In this document: piece after piece, positions 42,854-52,928 of the stretch
Position numbering within the stretch: position 1 is the stretch's first letter
Layout of the letters: every line of letters starts with the position of its first letter
Assembly: GCA_022496205.1 (NCBI GenBank)
Contig: WTXD01000034.1
Location: 1 to 64,000, forward strand
Length of the DNA stretch: 64,000 nucleotides
Origin: Gloeopeniophorella convolvens
Lineage: Eukaryota; Basidiomycota; Agaricomycetes; Russulales
Direction of reading: 5' to 3'
Made by a program: the position numbers and the translations under genes
Notes under the pieces: model-generated
Databases searched by the model: none
What the model saw: only the letters and a program-made list of their open reading frames with translations
What the model was told of the DNA's origin: nothing

Positions 42854-43767
42854 AACGGCACCGACGCAGGGTGTGTAGCGAAACCTCAGGGCGGTGCCGC
42901 GTCGCACGCGTGGCGAAAAGAATGCAAGAAATACCCGGAGGATGCGGTACAGAGGCGTCGTGTACGAATGCGTAGATGGCATCTGGGAAACGAAAACGCC
43001 GATCGAGCAGCAGGCTGAGACACCACTCAAAACAGGGGATGGTACGCAACGACCGATAGACGAGACAGACTGCTGTGTTGATAAATACGAGCCTTGATTA
43101 TTCCTGCACCGCCACGTGTCTTGCATAAGCTATTGGCGCCGGCCTCGTACAATGATGTTGTGCACAACTCAGTGGTTGCCTCTTGCGGCCCGAAGCCGGG
43201 TACACTGGTACCCTTGCATATGGCAAGTCTACGAATTCTCCCGTTGCCAGACAGCTGCGGTGGAGCAACTGTGTCTACTTAATCGATCCTGATGCACGTA
43301 TACGTGTAATGGTGTACTCGCAAACCTGCGCGGCGGCCCCGATAGCTATCGGGATGTGGTACGGGGCGCTTCTCGCCCATGCATGCGTCCCATCATACGT
43401 CACACACTGAGCCCCGCCGGCAGGTGACTCGCAACGGAGGACAGCCCACGGGCACGATCGACCCGCCGTGGCGCATGCGACACCAGATCCTCTGCGCGCC
43501 GGCGGGCGACGGCCAGGACTGTGCGACGCGACGCGCTCCGGGTTTGGTAGGTGCACGCCACTGGTACAGGATCCGGGGACCTTGACGGGGTGTGCCATGT
43601 AGCTACTGTACAGTGGAACCCGGTGGCTCTGCGGGCAGCCCTGTGGTTTATATACCGTTCCAGGCGATGGTTGAAGAGTACCAAAACATCTCTCCACTCG
43701 ATAACTGCCAGCCAGCCAACGCGCCAACTAGTACAGCAGCACCAACCCCGCCTTTGTTATCATATAC
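42854..43767. other. Intergenic; promoter of the small secreted protein gene
   Basis: No gene recognised apart from the TATA element listed separately. Confidence 0.4.
43649..43654 (+). promoter_or_regulatory. TATA box upstream of the small secreted protein
   Basis: TATATA, 114 bp before the ATG, in the context GGTTTATATACCG. Confidence 0.5.
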
Positions 43768-43977
43768 ATGAAGCTTGCCTCTTTCACACTCGTCGTCGTT
43801 GTGGTCTCCGCGATCTTCCAGGTCTGCGACGCAGCTGCCCTCCCAGCAGTCGACACAGAAGAAGGTGCGTTCGCGGCGCCAGAAATGGAGACCTTGAAAT
43901 TGAAGGCTGACGTTCACTCGACAACAGCCGCCGCCCTTGAGGCAGACACCATTCACAATCTCATCTTCAAGAACTAG
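43768..43977 (+). CDS. Small secreted protein, 69 residues
   Basis: It begins MKLASFTLVVVVVSAIFQVC, a clear signal peptide: a Lys, then a Val-rich hydrophobic core, then DAA-A before the likely cleavage. The mature part is about 46 residues, Ala/Glu/Thr-rich, with no cysteine and an IFKN end. There is no CaaX motif, so it is not a lipopeptide pheromone precursor. There is no intron. It resembles the many short orphan secreted proteins of basidiomycetes. I do not recognise a family, and its small size lowers confidence, but the signal peptide and TATA box support a real gene. Confidence 0.6.
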   Translation: MKLASFTLVVVVVSAIFQVCDAAALPAVDTEEGAFAAPEMETLKLKADVHSTTAAALEADTIHNLIFKN

Positions 43978-45179
43978 AAAGTCGAGCAAAGTTGAGGCGT
44001 GAGTCGAAAGTAGTCCTTGAGGTGGCAGGGTACTGACCCACTGCTCCCTGCAGATACGCACATGTCGAGCAGCAGAGATCAGCCAGGAATGAACTTGAGG
44101 GAACTACAGCGGTCGAATCGCTACCTAGAATTGCATTTGCTGTCATCCCCACGTTGCGGAGTGAGGAATACAGAAACCATGTCCCATGAAGCGCATAAGT
44201 ACAGGTGGCAGCCTCTGGCCCAGATGAAGTGGTCAATGCCGTGTGACAGGAAGGCAGATCTGCAAGCCTGCAGCTACTCGCGAAAGGCAGGGCCCAGTGT
44301 CAGCGACCGCGCACCGGTAGATTTGGCAGAGGCAACTCACTCGCGGGAGTCACCGTCATCGGTGGGTTTCATGAGGGCTTCATAGGCTGAACGTCAGTCG
44401 AGCAGCTGAGCGCCTATGGTACGTTCAAAGGACGACGTGGGACTCCCTGTTTTCTCGTGGCGATGGACACCGCCGAGCTACATAGCGTAGACGGTAGTGC
44501 ACCGGCCGACAGGATGGTCTCATATAAGGGTGAACCGGGTCCTGAGAGCCTGAGCCAAGTAGCCATATTGCGCGCAGATACGTGGATGCGGATTCGCTCT
44601 GTCGGAGGGAGCGCACTGGCTTGTCTCCTAAAGCAGATCTTAGTAAGTTAACGGAAGACGTCGTTCCATTACAAGTGCACTGGCAGAGCGCTCGCCGAAC
44701 GAGCCCCGGACAAACATTGTTGAAAGTCCGCTCAGCCGCCGGCAAGGGCCGACAGCTGGCCCTGAATGGCACCGCCCTCCCGGCGGGGTACCAGAAAGAA
44801 GTCTTCGTAACTTTATGTTAACATTTGATTGATATAGCGCTTCTCTGCGTCTACTTGCAATTGGGGCGCGGAATCCCCGAAGATACAGTTGCATAGGTAT
44901 GGCGTTGTCTGGGTCGACGATACAAGTCTCGATTGAGGGGACTGGTAAGCTTGCGGTGCGTACGTAGTGTCACCGAATACCGTTCGCACGTCCTAGTCGT
45001 ACAGTAGTTCAGGCCATCCGTGGGCTGTTTCGTCGCAACTGGCGGCGACCTCTGTCAGCTACCCATCGAAAGATAGTCTTTTATTCGTATTTGAGTGCAA
45101 CATAGGTGTAAATGCACTACTCTGCGCTCTGCGCCACTGGTCAATCTCAATTGTCATGACAGATCGGTATTGAATGAGT
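43978..45179. other. Intergenic; left edge of duplicated block B from about 44790
   Basis: No supported gene. The ORFs here have no recognisable family. Confidence 0.4.
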
Positions 45180-46418
45180 CTACGCGGTGAAACCAGGGTA
45201 ACCGCGAGCCTGGAAGTCCTTCACCGACGCCGTCACCATGTCCTTCAGAGTGATCATCTGCGTCATCCCGAGCACCCTCTCTGCCTTCGTCGTGTCGAAG
45301 ACGAATCTGAGGGGAACGTTCTTCTGGCAGCCTGGCTCTCCGCGAGATACATTTGTAATACCAAGCTCCGCCGCAGCGTCCACTGGCGTACAGCGTCAGT
45401 AAAAGTGCAGGAAAGCACAGCATGCCTCACATATATCTTGAAAGTAGAAGCTCCCTTCGTGGATGACGATGCGCTCCCCACCGGCGGCGGGGGTATACGT
45501 GGCACGGACGTGGGCCTCTGCGCAGTCCCCTACTTCGACCCAGCTTCCGTTCCCGACGAGTTGAGGGCCTGTCTTTGCGCCAACAAGCGCATTGTAGATC
45601 TCCCGCTGGGAGGTGTTAATGTCGTCGATGTTGGGCGCAGGGCCAAGGGAGGGCTGGTAGGGTGAGAAATTGGGGGGAGGGGAGGAAGGGAGGCGATAAG
45701 AAATTGCACCATGCTGAGTCAACGGAAAAACTCACCCCAAAGATCCACGGCGGATTGATTACACAAAGGTCCCATGAGATTTCCGACTGATGAGCAGAGA
45801 CGAAGTCCCACGCCGCCCGCTCCGCTAGGGTCTTGGAAGCGAAGTAGAAGACCAGGGGACCTGCCTCTTTCCTCTTTACCTTGACGTCTTCGACAGCAGG
45901 ATCATTCCAATCCTCTTCCGTGTATGTCTGGGTAGTCGTGCTCATGGTGCTCTTGAGGATCGCTGCTATCGAGGATGTGACGATAACGCGCTTGACGGTA
46001 GACCCGTGCTTGAGAGCCGAGTTCAAGATAGACGTGGTACCCTTCACGGCGGGAGTGATGAGCTCTAAGAAGGATGTGAGCCCAATGGGTTCTCCGAGAA
46101 GTCGCATATGCCCAAAATACGCCTACCGTCGGGCTCGGTCCCATTGTAGTGGAACGGCGAAGCCGTATGTGCGATCGCACTCACGCCCTTGACAGCCTCG
46201 TCAAAGGCGCCCTCCTTTGTGATATCCTCTACGACCACGAGCTCGAAGCGGTCGCCGTACTCGGCGAAGATATCATTGAGGAAGGCACTCTTGGTCACGG
46301 AGCGGACAGTCCCTCGGACAGCGTATCCTTCCTCGAGGTATTTCTTGACGGCCCAGGCGGCGAGGTAGCCATTGGCACCGGTGACGAGGACTTTGGCGGG
46401 AGCTGCGACGGCGACCAT
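45180..46418 (-). CDS. NAD(P)-dependent extended SDR reductase 3
   Basis: Four exons (46418-46127, 46064-45736, 45653-45431, 45382-45180) give 348 residues, with exon lengths identical to reductase 2. The motif TGANGYLAAWAVKKYLEEG is present. The catalytic pair sits in VFYFASKTLAERAAWDF (Tyr-Phe-Ala-Ser-Lys). The third exon shows SLGPAPNIDDINTSQREIY and GERIVIHEGSFYFQDI. It differs from reductase 2 by scattered substitutions while the frame and all splice sites are kept, suggesting both are under selection. Confidence 0.88.
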
Positions 46419-46505
46419 GTTGAATGGGCAGTTGGTAGTGGTGTTAATGTCTGATAGAAGTGAGGATGTGGAATGTGATGCAGTCGTCGCTCCGCAGGGA
46501 AGTCG

Positions 46506-46512
46506 TTTTATA
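46506..46512 (-). promoter_or_regulatory. TATA box upstream of reductase 3
   Basis: TATAAAA on the minus strand, 88 bp before the ATG, conserved in position with reductase 2. Confidence 0.6.
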
Positions 46513-48049
46513 CTGCAGCTCGAACGTCAGATATCAAAGCCTTTGAATTATTCATGAAGTTATTGGAGCCCTTGCAGTAGGTTAACCTCGCTTCTATCAT
46601 TGCAGACTTCCACTTGTGGATAGGATTCGCGGCGGGCTCGGCATGGTAACAGGGGAAGTGCGTGTGGATAGGATGTGAGTTTTACAGGCACTTTACAAAT
46701 CCGTGGCGGCTGTCTAGGCGCCCAATCCACACACCGCCGACGATATGATTAGTAAAACCAGCTAGGTGCTGACGCACGAGGGATTTAGATGGGCTATGCC
46801 AACGATGGCTTCGGTAAACGCAGTGGGTAGCCTCGAACCCAGATATTGCAAGATCTGGAGGGAAGGGTGGCTTATAACGAGTAGTTAGTGTTTTTCACCT
46901 ATTCATCGAATCTCATGCGAACCATGGCCATCCGGGACACATGGGCAGCTCATAGCCTAACCTGCGCGTACCGGAAGCGGCAGTCACCAATGTAGAAAAT
47001 AAGCACCAGTAAAGCACCAGTTGAAGTTCAAAGCATCGAACCGGGTCTCAGTGTGTTCAACGGCAAGAGAACAGCCGCTGTACCGCGAGCGTGTGCTCAG
47101 ACTCGTGCGCCTGAATTATAAGAGTCGGAATGTCGTGCGTTCAGAGTTAATCTGAGGGCTATAAGATAGCCCACGTACGGAACTGTGTGCTTCTACCACA
47201 TTCTGTGTATAAGTTCTTCGAGAAAATCCGTTGATAGGCAGTCGTTAATTCGTTTGGAGTTACGACATGTCGTGACATCGGTCCAAAGGGGCAGGAGAGC
47301 GGCGATTGGACTCCATACGGCGGTTGGGAGGAGCGAAGACCATACAAACATATAGCGCAGCTGATGTCGCTGATCACTGATGCAGAATAAAGTAGAATGA
47401 ACGTTCAAGTTGTGGATACTACGGTCCTATGTGCTCTTGTGGAGATAATACTTTCGTCTTTTGTTTGGCATTTACGTTAGACCATCGCAGCTACCGTGTA
47501 CACATGTATGTCAGACATACCATCAACAGCAAGCACGAGGCAAATCCGAGACCACTTCATACACATAGTTATTGGGGAATGACGCGACGTCGATTGAACC
47601 GTCGATAGGTCCCGCTTTCTCAGGAACACCTGACCTCTGCAAGCGGTTCAAAGACTCAGCAGAAGCCCCAGTCCGGAGTCATGAGTCCGGTGGAACATTG
47701 AAGTAGTTGGTGATGTCTACGTTGAGGATGGTGACGCGAGGGCGGCACGCGGAGTCTCGGACGTCCGACTCGAGTCACCTCGATGACAAGCAGAGACACC
47801 GCACAGGCAAACACCGCCAAGCAGTCGTGGGAAGTACGTCTGACCGAGTGAGCGGCACCAGCACTGATTACCGAGTACCGGATACCGGCGATCGGATATT
47901 GACCGGTGGCTTGAGACGCGGGTCCTCAAGGCCTCAAGGCCTCAAACTCAAGAACGAAGTCGAAGATATTTGTCTTCAAGCAGTCGTCTCCACCGTCATA
48001 AACAAACATTTACAGCACCACAATCCTGAGCGACGCTGCGCCGTGAGGT
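46513..48049. other. Non-coding flank within duplicated block B
   Basis: No gene. Similar to 39330-40450 over most of its first kilobase. The stretch 47550-48000 has no recognised content. Confidence 0.45.
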
Positions 48050-49200
48050 CTAAGCACTAAATCCAAGATACCCACGCGCCGCGAAATCGCGCAGACTCCT
48101 CCACCAGTCCCGCAACGACGTCGCCTGCTCCAGGCCGAATATCTCCTCCGCGCTGGTCGTCGCGAACGTGTACAGCTGCGGCATGTCCTCTACCAGACGC
48201 GGCGCTCTGAGGGCATTGTGCACGCCAATCTCGGCCGCCACGTCCACTGTGCGCCCGTTCGGGTACCATTGGTTAGCATCGCACATGGCGTGAGCACAGA
48301 TGCAGACCCACAGATGTCCTGGTACGTGAACCTGCCCGTGTTGACGATAATGCGCTCTCCGCCCCGCGAGGCGCATACGTCGCACGCACGTGCGCCCCCG
48401 CGATAGCCGCGACGTGCACACAGGCGGGCGGCCCGGCCCGCGCTGCTGCCCGTCGCGCACCCGCGCATCGTCGAACGCGCCCGCGAGCAGGTCGTACAAC
48501 TCACGTTGCGACGTGCCAATGTCCACGATCGTCAGCGCGGGAGATAGAGACGGCTGGAGGGCAACTATCAACGGAAGCCAGGGCAGGGTCAGGTTCTGGG
48601 GCGCACCCCGAAGATGTCGATGAGCGGCGGGTTGAGCGCGACGAGGTCCCACGTGACCGCGGTGCCGTGCTGCGCGACGAAATCCCACGCGACGCGCTCT
48701 GCGAGCGTCTTGAACGCGATATAAAAACGCGCGGCGTCGAGTCGGTGATGACCGTCCAGATCGCCGCGATCGAGGTGAATACGACGCGCTTGACCGCCGT
48801 TCCGTGCTGCAGGGCCGAGGTGAGGATCGACGTCACGCCTCTCACGGCCGGGATGATGAGCTCTGCGCATGGCGTGAGCGTCAAGTCGGGAGGACGGAGT
48901 CAATCGCGTACCATCGGGATCGGAGATGGCGCAGTGGAAAGGGGACGCGGTGTGCGCGATGTCGACGCCCTCAACGGCCTCGTCGAACGCGCCGTCTGCC
49001 GCCATATCCTCGACGATGAGAAATTCGAGGCGGTCTCCGTATACAGCAAAGAAGTTCTTGAGAAATGCGCTCTTCGCAACGGAGCGGACAGTGCCGCGCA
49101 CGGAGTATCCGGCCTCGAGGTACTTCCTGACGACCTATGCGGCAAGGTAGCCATTGGCACCTGTGACGAGGACCTTTGCGGGGGCCGGAACTGCAACCAT
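48050..49200 (-). pseudogene. SDR reductase 4, degenerate copy
   Basis: It starts like its relatives (MVAVPAPAKVLVTGANGYLA). The codon expected to be Trp is TAG at about 49135-49137, so translation would stop after about 22 residues. Downstream, YSVRGTVRSVAKSAFLKNFF, one-codon losses (GVDIAHT, FTSIAA) and a deletion of roughly 25 codons can be seen. The deletion joins DSTPRVF directly to YIAFKTLAERVAWDF. The Ser of the YxASK motif is thereby lost. The third and fourth exons survive only in shifted frames, ending in RGYLGFSA. Several independent lesions make this a pseudogene rather than a sequencing artefact. Confidence 0.8.
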
Positions 49201-50078
49201 TCATGTCAATACGACTGAAGGGGCGAGATGCAAAACCCAAGTGGCGTTGCTCACCGGGCGGTGTCGAGCCTTTGTATGGCTTAGGCTGAGGATGCCAGGG
49301 ATGAGCGTCTCCACGGAAGAAAGCGGTTTACTGGAGCGTCACTCACTTCAGAACTTGCCATCTCAGCATACGACAGCTCGCACTTGGTAGCGGTAGCGGA
49401 GTGGGTTCAGGAAGGCATTCTCAGGGCACTCCATCCCGGGGACAGCGCACGCGCTGATTGTTCTGGTCAGCTTTGGATCCATTCTGCACAAAGTGTATTC
49501 TGGTTTAGTCTTGAGCCGAGGAAAGCGATTACGTACATCTAAACAGCCTTCCGAGTCGTGGATCGGACGCTCAGTGACACCGACTCCTGCACGGGTGCAA
49601 TACCCAAAAATATAACTTCTTGCCAATCCCTGGCAAGAATGCAGTGCCTTGGGTGCGCGAATCACGCAACCCTCGGTCATTGTGCATCAATGACCGAGGT
49701 GGACAGGCGCGAAACCACAGATTCCGTTCCGGGCGCTAGAGCGCAAGGGTGACTAGGGTCCCTCGGTTCGACGCTTTGAATGGCACGCCCAATCTAGTCA
49801 GCCGATGAGGACCATGCCACATATCTTTGATATACAGAGGCATAGCATACAATGAAAGCGTTCGGCAGTAACACTTAACGGTAGCATCTTCTAGTTGCAG
49901 CACACAAAAAGCCGCAATGCTTCATTTTCCACGACCATGGGGGAAGGACGCCGATGTCATGGATGGTCTTGAGCATGCCGAGGTTTGAGCCTGAGTCCCT
50001 TGACGAAGACTTGTCGACGTGGCTCAAACACGACCTATGGCTCGGAGGGGCAGAGGAAAGACATTATATTCAATACAA
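49201..50078. other. Intergenic, no gene recognised
   Basis: It contains a perfect 12-bp inverted repeat (listed separately) and a shorter CTTGCCA/TGGCAAG pair near 49620-49637. No gene seen. Confidence 0.4.
49671..49699. repeat. Perfect 12-bp inverted repeat with 5-nt loop
   Basis: CCTCGGTCATTG, then TGCAT, then CAATGACCGAGG. It could form a hairpin or be a symmetric binding site. It lies in non-coding sequence about 0.5 kb from the start of the reductase 4 pseudogene. Confidence 0.7.
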
Positions 50079-50861
50079 TCACGTTGGGAGCTCTTCACTC
50101 TTATGGATCTGTCCCCAATTTATCAGACCTAACGCAATAGAGACACAATCTGCGCTACGCACCTCGGCCGCCAGCGCCACCCATTCCGTCAGCGAGCGAA
50201 GATACTCGTCTTTCCCCTCGTCCACCGGAATATCTGGGTGCCACAGCACGAATGTGTCGAACCGCGCCGCGGGCTTCAGTACACGCACGGGGGCCTCATC
50301 TTCCTGCTGCGCGTCGTCCACGTCGATTGCATCCGCTGCTTTTCCCCGCGCACGCGTTGAGCGTCGCTTGCTGCTTGCAGGGACCTGCGTGCGGCCCGCT
50401 GCGTCGCCACGCAAGACAATACCCGCGTACCCGTCTGGCAGCGCGACTTCTACGCCCTGAACCGTGCGCCCACGGAAGGATGAGATGAAGCGCTTCGCGG
50501 ACTCTGAGAGGCGTTTAATTGGTCCAGGACGCAGCTGAGGCGGCACGACCGGCGCGACGACGACGGTTGCGGTGGCAGTGGCTTCTACCGTGGTAGTGGT
50601 GGTCGCAGTAGGCGCCGGCGGTGAGCCTGATCCGGTCCCCTCTGCTACGACTTTTGTTGTAAGAGAAGCAGCGACAGAAGTCTCTAAGATAGAGGCGGAA
50701 GTAGAGACCTCCGGAATGGGTGCTGGTGGGGGAGCGGGCTGTACGCGGAAGTAGGTGGAGACTGGGGCAGGGCCGGTGTGTTGGATGTGGAAGGGCATCA
50801 AATGCGGGGTGCGCACGGGTAGGCTTGTTGGGCCCTGCGTTATTTTAATCGAGGCGTCCAT
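50079..50861 (-). CDS. RNH203: Ribonuclease H2 non-catalytic subunit C
   Basis: Part of the trimeric RNase H2 that removes ribonucleotides from DNA and RNA of RNA-DNA hybrids in the nucleus. Two exons (50861-50163 and 50108-50079) give 242 residues, and the intron 50109-50162 is GT-AG in phase 0. Family blocks are HLMPFHIQHTGPAPVSTYFR near the start, then SSFRGRTVQGVEVALPDGYA and GIVLRG in the middle. At the end come FDTFVLWHPDIPVDEGKDEY and LRSLTEWVALAAEI. Between them is a Thr/Val-rich and basic linker, longer than in the human protein. The start is the first ATG of the frame. Confidence 0.85.
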   Translation of the reverse strand: MDASIKITQGPTSLPVRTPHLMPFHIQHTGPAPVSTYFRVQPAPPPAPIPEVSTSASILETSVAASLTTKVVAEGTGSGSPPAPTATTTTTVEATATATVVVAPVVPPQLRPGPIKRLSESAKRFISSFRGRTVQGVEVALPDGYAGIVLRGDAAGRTQVPASSKRRSTRARGKAADAIDVDDAQQEDEAPVRVLKPAARFDTFVLWHPDIPVDEGKDEYLRSLTEWVALAAEVRSADCVSIALGLINWGQIHKSEELPT

Positions 50862-51338
50862 GGGTGTTAGGTGTCGGTCAGGCCGCAATCGTGCTGCAGG
50901 TGGCTGGTGGTGGCTGGTGGTGGAGGGATAAGTAGCAGCAGGCTGGAGCGCGTCGGAGGCGGGGTGTGACCAGGTCATGTGGGTGTGACCAGACGCGTGC
51001 AGTGAGTGCGGGGATCTCGGGCGAGTCGGGCTGCCTGCCTGCAGGGCGCAGGTCGGCGCACGATTCTGCGTTGGCAACCAAGTTCGCATTCCAGTTGTCC
51101 GAACCAACCACGGGAAAATACGCCCACAGAGCGCTTGAGTGTTCAAATGGCGCCGTCCCAGGGTCCAGATGCATGCGTTGACACTTGTAGCTGCGCCTAA
51201 TTTACACGAGCATCCATCGTCGAAGTTGAAGCAGGCGATTGGCAGACACATCCGCAGTTGGACGCATAGCGGACAAAAGCTGGATATGGTAGAGACAGCG
51301 CCAGGACCATATAGACCAACGAATGAATTCAAGCACAA
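50862..51338. other. Intergenic between RNase H2C and COG8
   Basis: Upstream region of the RNase H2C gene. No other gene seen. Confidence 0.4.
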
Positions 51339-52928
51339 CTATGAAGCACTGGGCTCGGCCTCGCCGAGCCACGCCTCCAACTCTTCCAACACGCCCTGCA
51401 GCTCCTCGCTAGGCGGTACATCATCCACTTGAGTACCATAAACACCTTCGACCAAGGCCCGCCTTACAAATGGCACCAGAATCCTCACAAAAGCCGTCGC
51501 CGCACCGCGCGCCTCATCCCGCGACACACCGAGCAGCGCGCGACCGGCACTCGCCAGCGCGGCATCGAGCGCGCGCGCAAGATCATGCAGCAGCGCCGCA
51601 GGCGCGAGAAGCCGCAACCCATTGAGCGCCGCAAGCAGAGCGTTGGCAAACAGCGCGACGGGCGGGTGCACGACGAGCGCGGGTGGGGGCACGTGCAGCG
51701 CACCCGCGGCACCCGTGCGCGAGTCGCGGCGCGGCGCGCCGGCAGGCGCCCACCCCGCGCGCGGCGTGCGCGCGAACTCCTCCGCGGCGCGCGCGAATTC
51801 GCCCGCGACGCGTGCGCGCACGGCGTCCCCGAACAGCGGCGGCAGCGCGCCGCGGAAGTCGAGCCCGAGACGCGCGAATGACGTCGCGCAGTACGTCAGC
51901 TGCGTGAGCAGCGCGGTGAGCGCGGGTGCATCGGGCAGGCGCGGGAGAGCGATGCGTAACGCGGAGAGCAGCCGCGCGAGGAGCTGTGCGGTGCAGGCGG
52001 GGAGGAGCGCGCGTAGGGCGCCCAGGTCCGCGGCGGGGAGGTCGGCTGGCGGGCGCTCGAGGAAAATGGCCGCGTACTGGGTGACGAGGTCATGCACGCC
52101 CTCGCGCCAGGCGTCGATGTACTTCTTCATGTACCGCGCCCATGCGTCCGGCGCATCCTGCCCACGTTTCTCGCTCTCCGCGGCCGCCAGCGCAGCGTCA
52201 AGCGCCTCCAGGCGGCCAGTGAGAAACGCCAACGCCAGCCCGCGCTCTGGGAGCACGCGCATTCGGCGCAGGAAGCTGACGGCGCGGAAGAGTGCAGGGA
52301 GCTTCCCTGGTGCGCGAAGTGCGGCAAGGAGCTGGCCGAGGAGTACACGGATGGAGTTGTCTGCCTCCGCTCGCACGTCCTGCACGGCCTGTACATGTGG
52401 GAATCGTGCGGCGAGTCGTGCGGCATGGGAAGCAAGGTCGAGGGCCTCTTGGAAGTGGCCACCTCGCACACATGCATCGGCAAGGACTGGGAGCTCGAGG
52501 ATATCCTGGAGTTTTGACGAATGCTCGAGCACGAGAGCCGCCCGGCGACGGGAGGTTTGAATAGAAGCGATGTCGGAGGAAAAAGATCGCGCGGCAGACT
52601 CGAGCTCGGGGATATCGTCGAGAAGGGTATCGAGGGTGTCGGAGAAGGATGAGAGCGTGGACGAGAGGCCGCTGGTCGTGGAGTGAAGGGACAAGAATGT
52701 TGGGTAGGAAGATGTGCACAGGTTTGTGAGAGCATTGGTGAGCTGAGAGGAGGTGGAGGAGAGGTTGGCGGGTTCAGCGAGGACCGCATCCAGTGGGAGG
52801 GTACTGAGTTCGGCGAGATATGAGGAGGATTTTGGCGAAGATAGGTCTAACTTGGAGTCGCCTGCCAGTATATCTGCTAAGGCTGAGAGCTGCGGAGCAT
52901 CAGGCCGCCGAGTGTGCACCTCGGTCAT
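51339..52928 (-). CDS. COG8: Conserved oligomeric Golgi complex subunit 8 (Dor1-like)
   Basis: A single exon of 529 residues. COG tethers vesicles for retrograde transport within the Golgi; subunit 8 belongs to lobe B. The N-terminal half reads SSSYLAELSTLPLDAVLAEP, then YPTFLSLHSTTSGLSSTL, RRRAALVLEHSSKLQDILEL and VLADACVRGGHFQEALDLAS. Next come HVQAVQDVRAEADNSIRVLL and KLPALFRAVSFLRRM. This is the Dor1 domain order. The C-terminal half is Ala/Leu/Arg-rich helix, consistent with the long helical legs of COG subunits. The absence of introns is unusual for this window. The frame is open throughout despite high GC. Confidence 0.85.
   Translation of the reverse strand: MTEVHTRRPDAPQLSALADILAGDSKLDLSSPKSSSYLAELSTLPLDAVLAEPANLSSTSSQLTNALTNLCTSSYPTFLSLHSTTSGLSSTLSSFSDTLDTLLDDIPELESAARSFSSDIASIQTSRRRAALVLEHSSKLQDILELPVLADACVRGGHFQEALDLASHAARLAARFPHVQAVQDVRAEADNSIRVLLGQLLAALRAPGKLPALFRAVSFLRRMRVLPERGLALAFLTGRLEALDAALAAAESEKRGQDAPDAWARYMKKYIDAWREGVHDLVTQYAAIFLERPPADLPAADLGALRALLPACTAQLLARLLSALRIALPRLPDAPALTALLTQLTYCATSFARLGLDFRGALPPLFGDAVRARVAGEFARAAEEFARTPRAGWAPAGAPRRDSRTGAAGALHVPPPALVVHPPVALFANALLAALNGLRLLAPAALLHDLARALDAALASAGRALLGVSRDEARGAATAFVRILVPFVRRALVEGVYGTQVDDVPPSEELQGVLEELEAWLGEAEPSAS

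Larger units (their letters stand above)
44790..48170. repeat. Segmental duplication, copy B
   Basis: Partner of 37020-41706 (see that entry). It contains reductase 3 and runs into the 3' end of the reductase 4 pseudogene. Confidence 0.75.

Noticed and set aside
43768..43977. Mating pheromone precursor
   Set aside because: It has a signal peptide and no C-terminal CaaX motif, opposite to basidiomycete lipopeptide pheromones.
35248..49200. A complete secondary-metabolite cluster
   Set aside because: No polyketide synthase, peptide synthetase, terpene synthase or P450 is visible; there are only reductases and an acetyltransferase.
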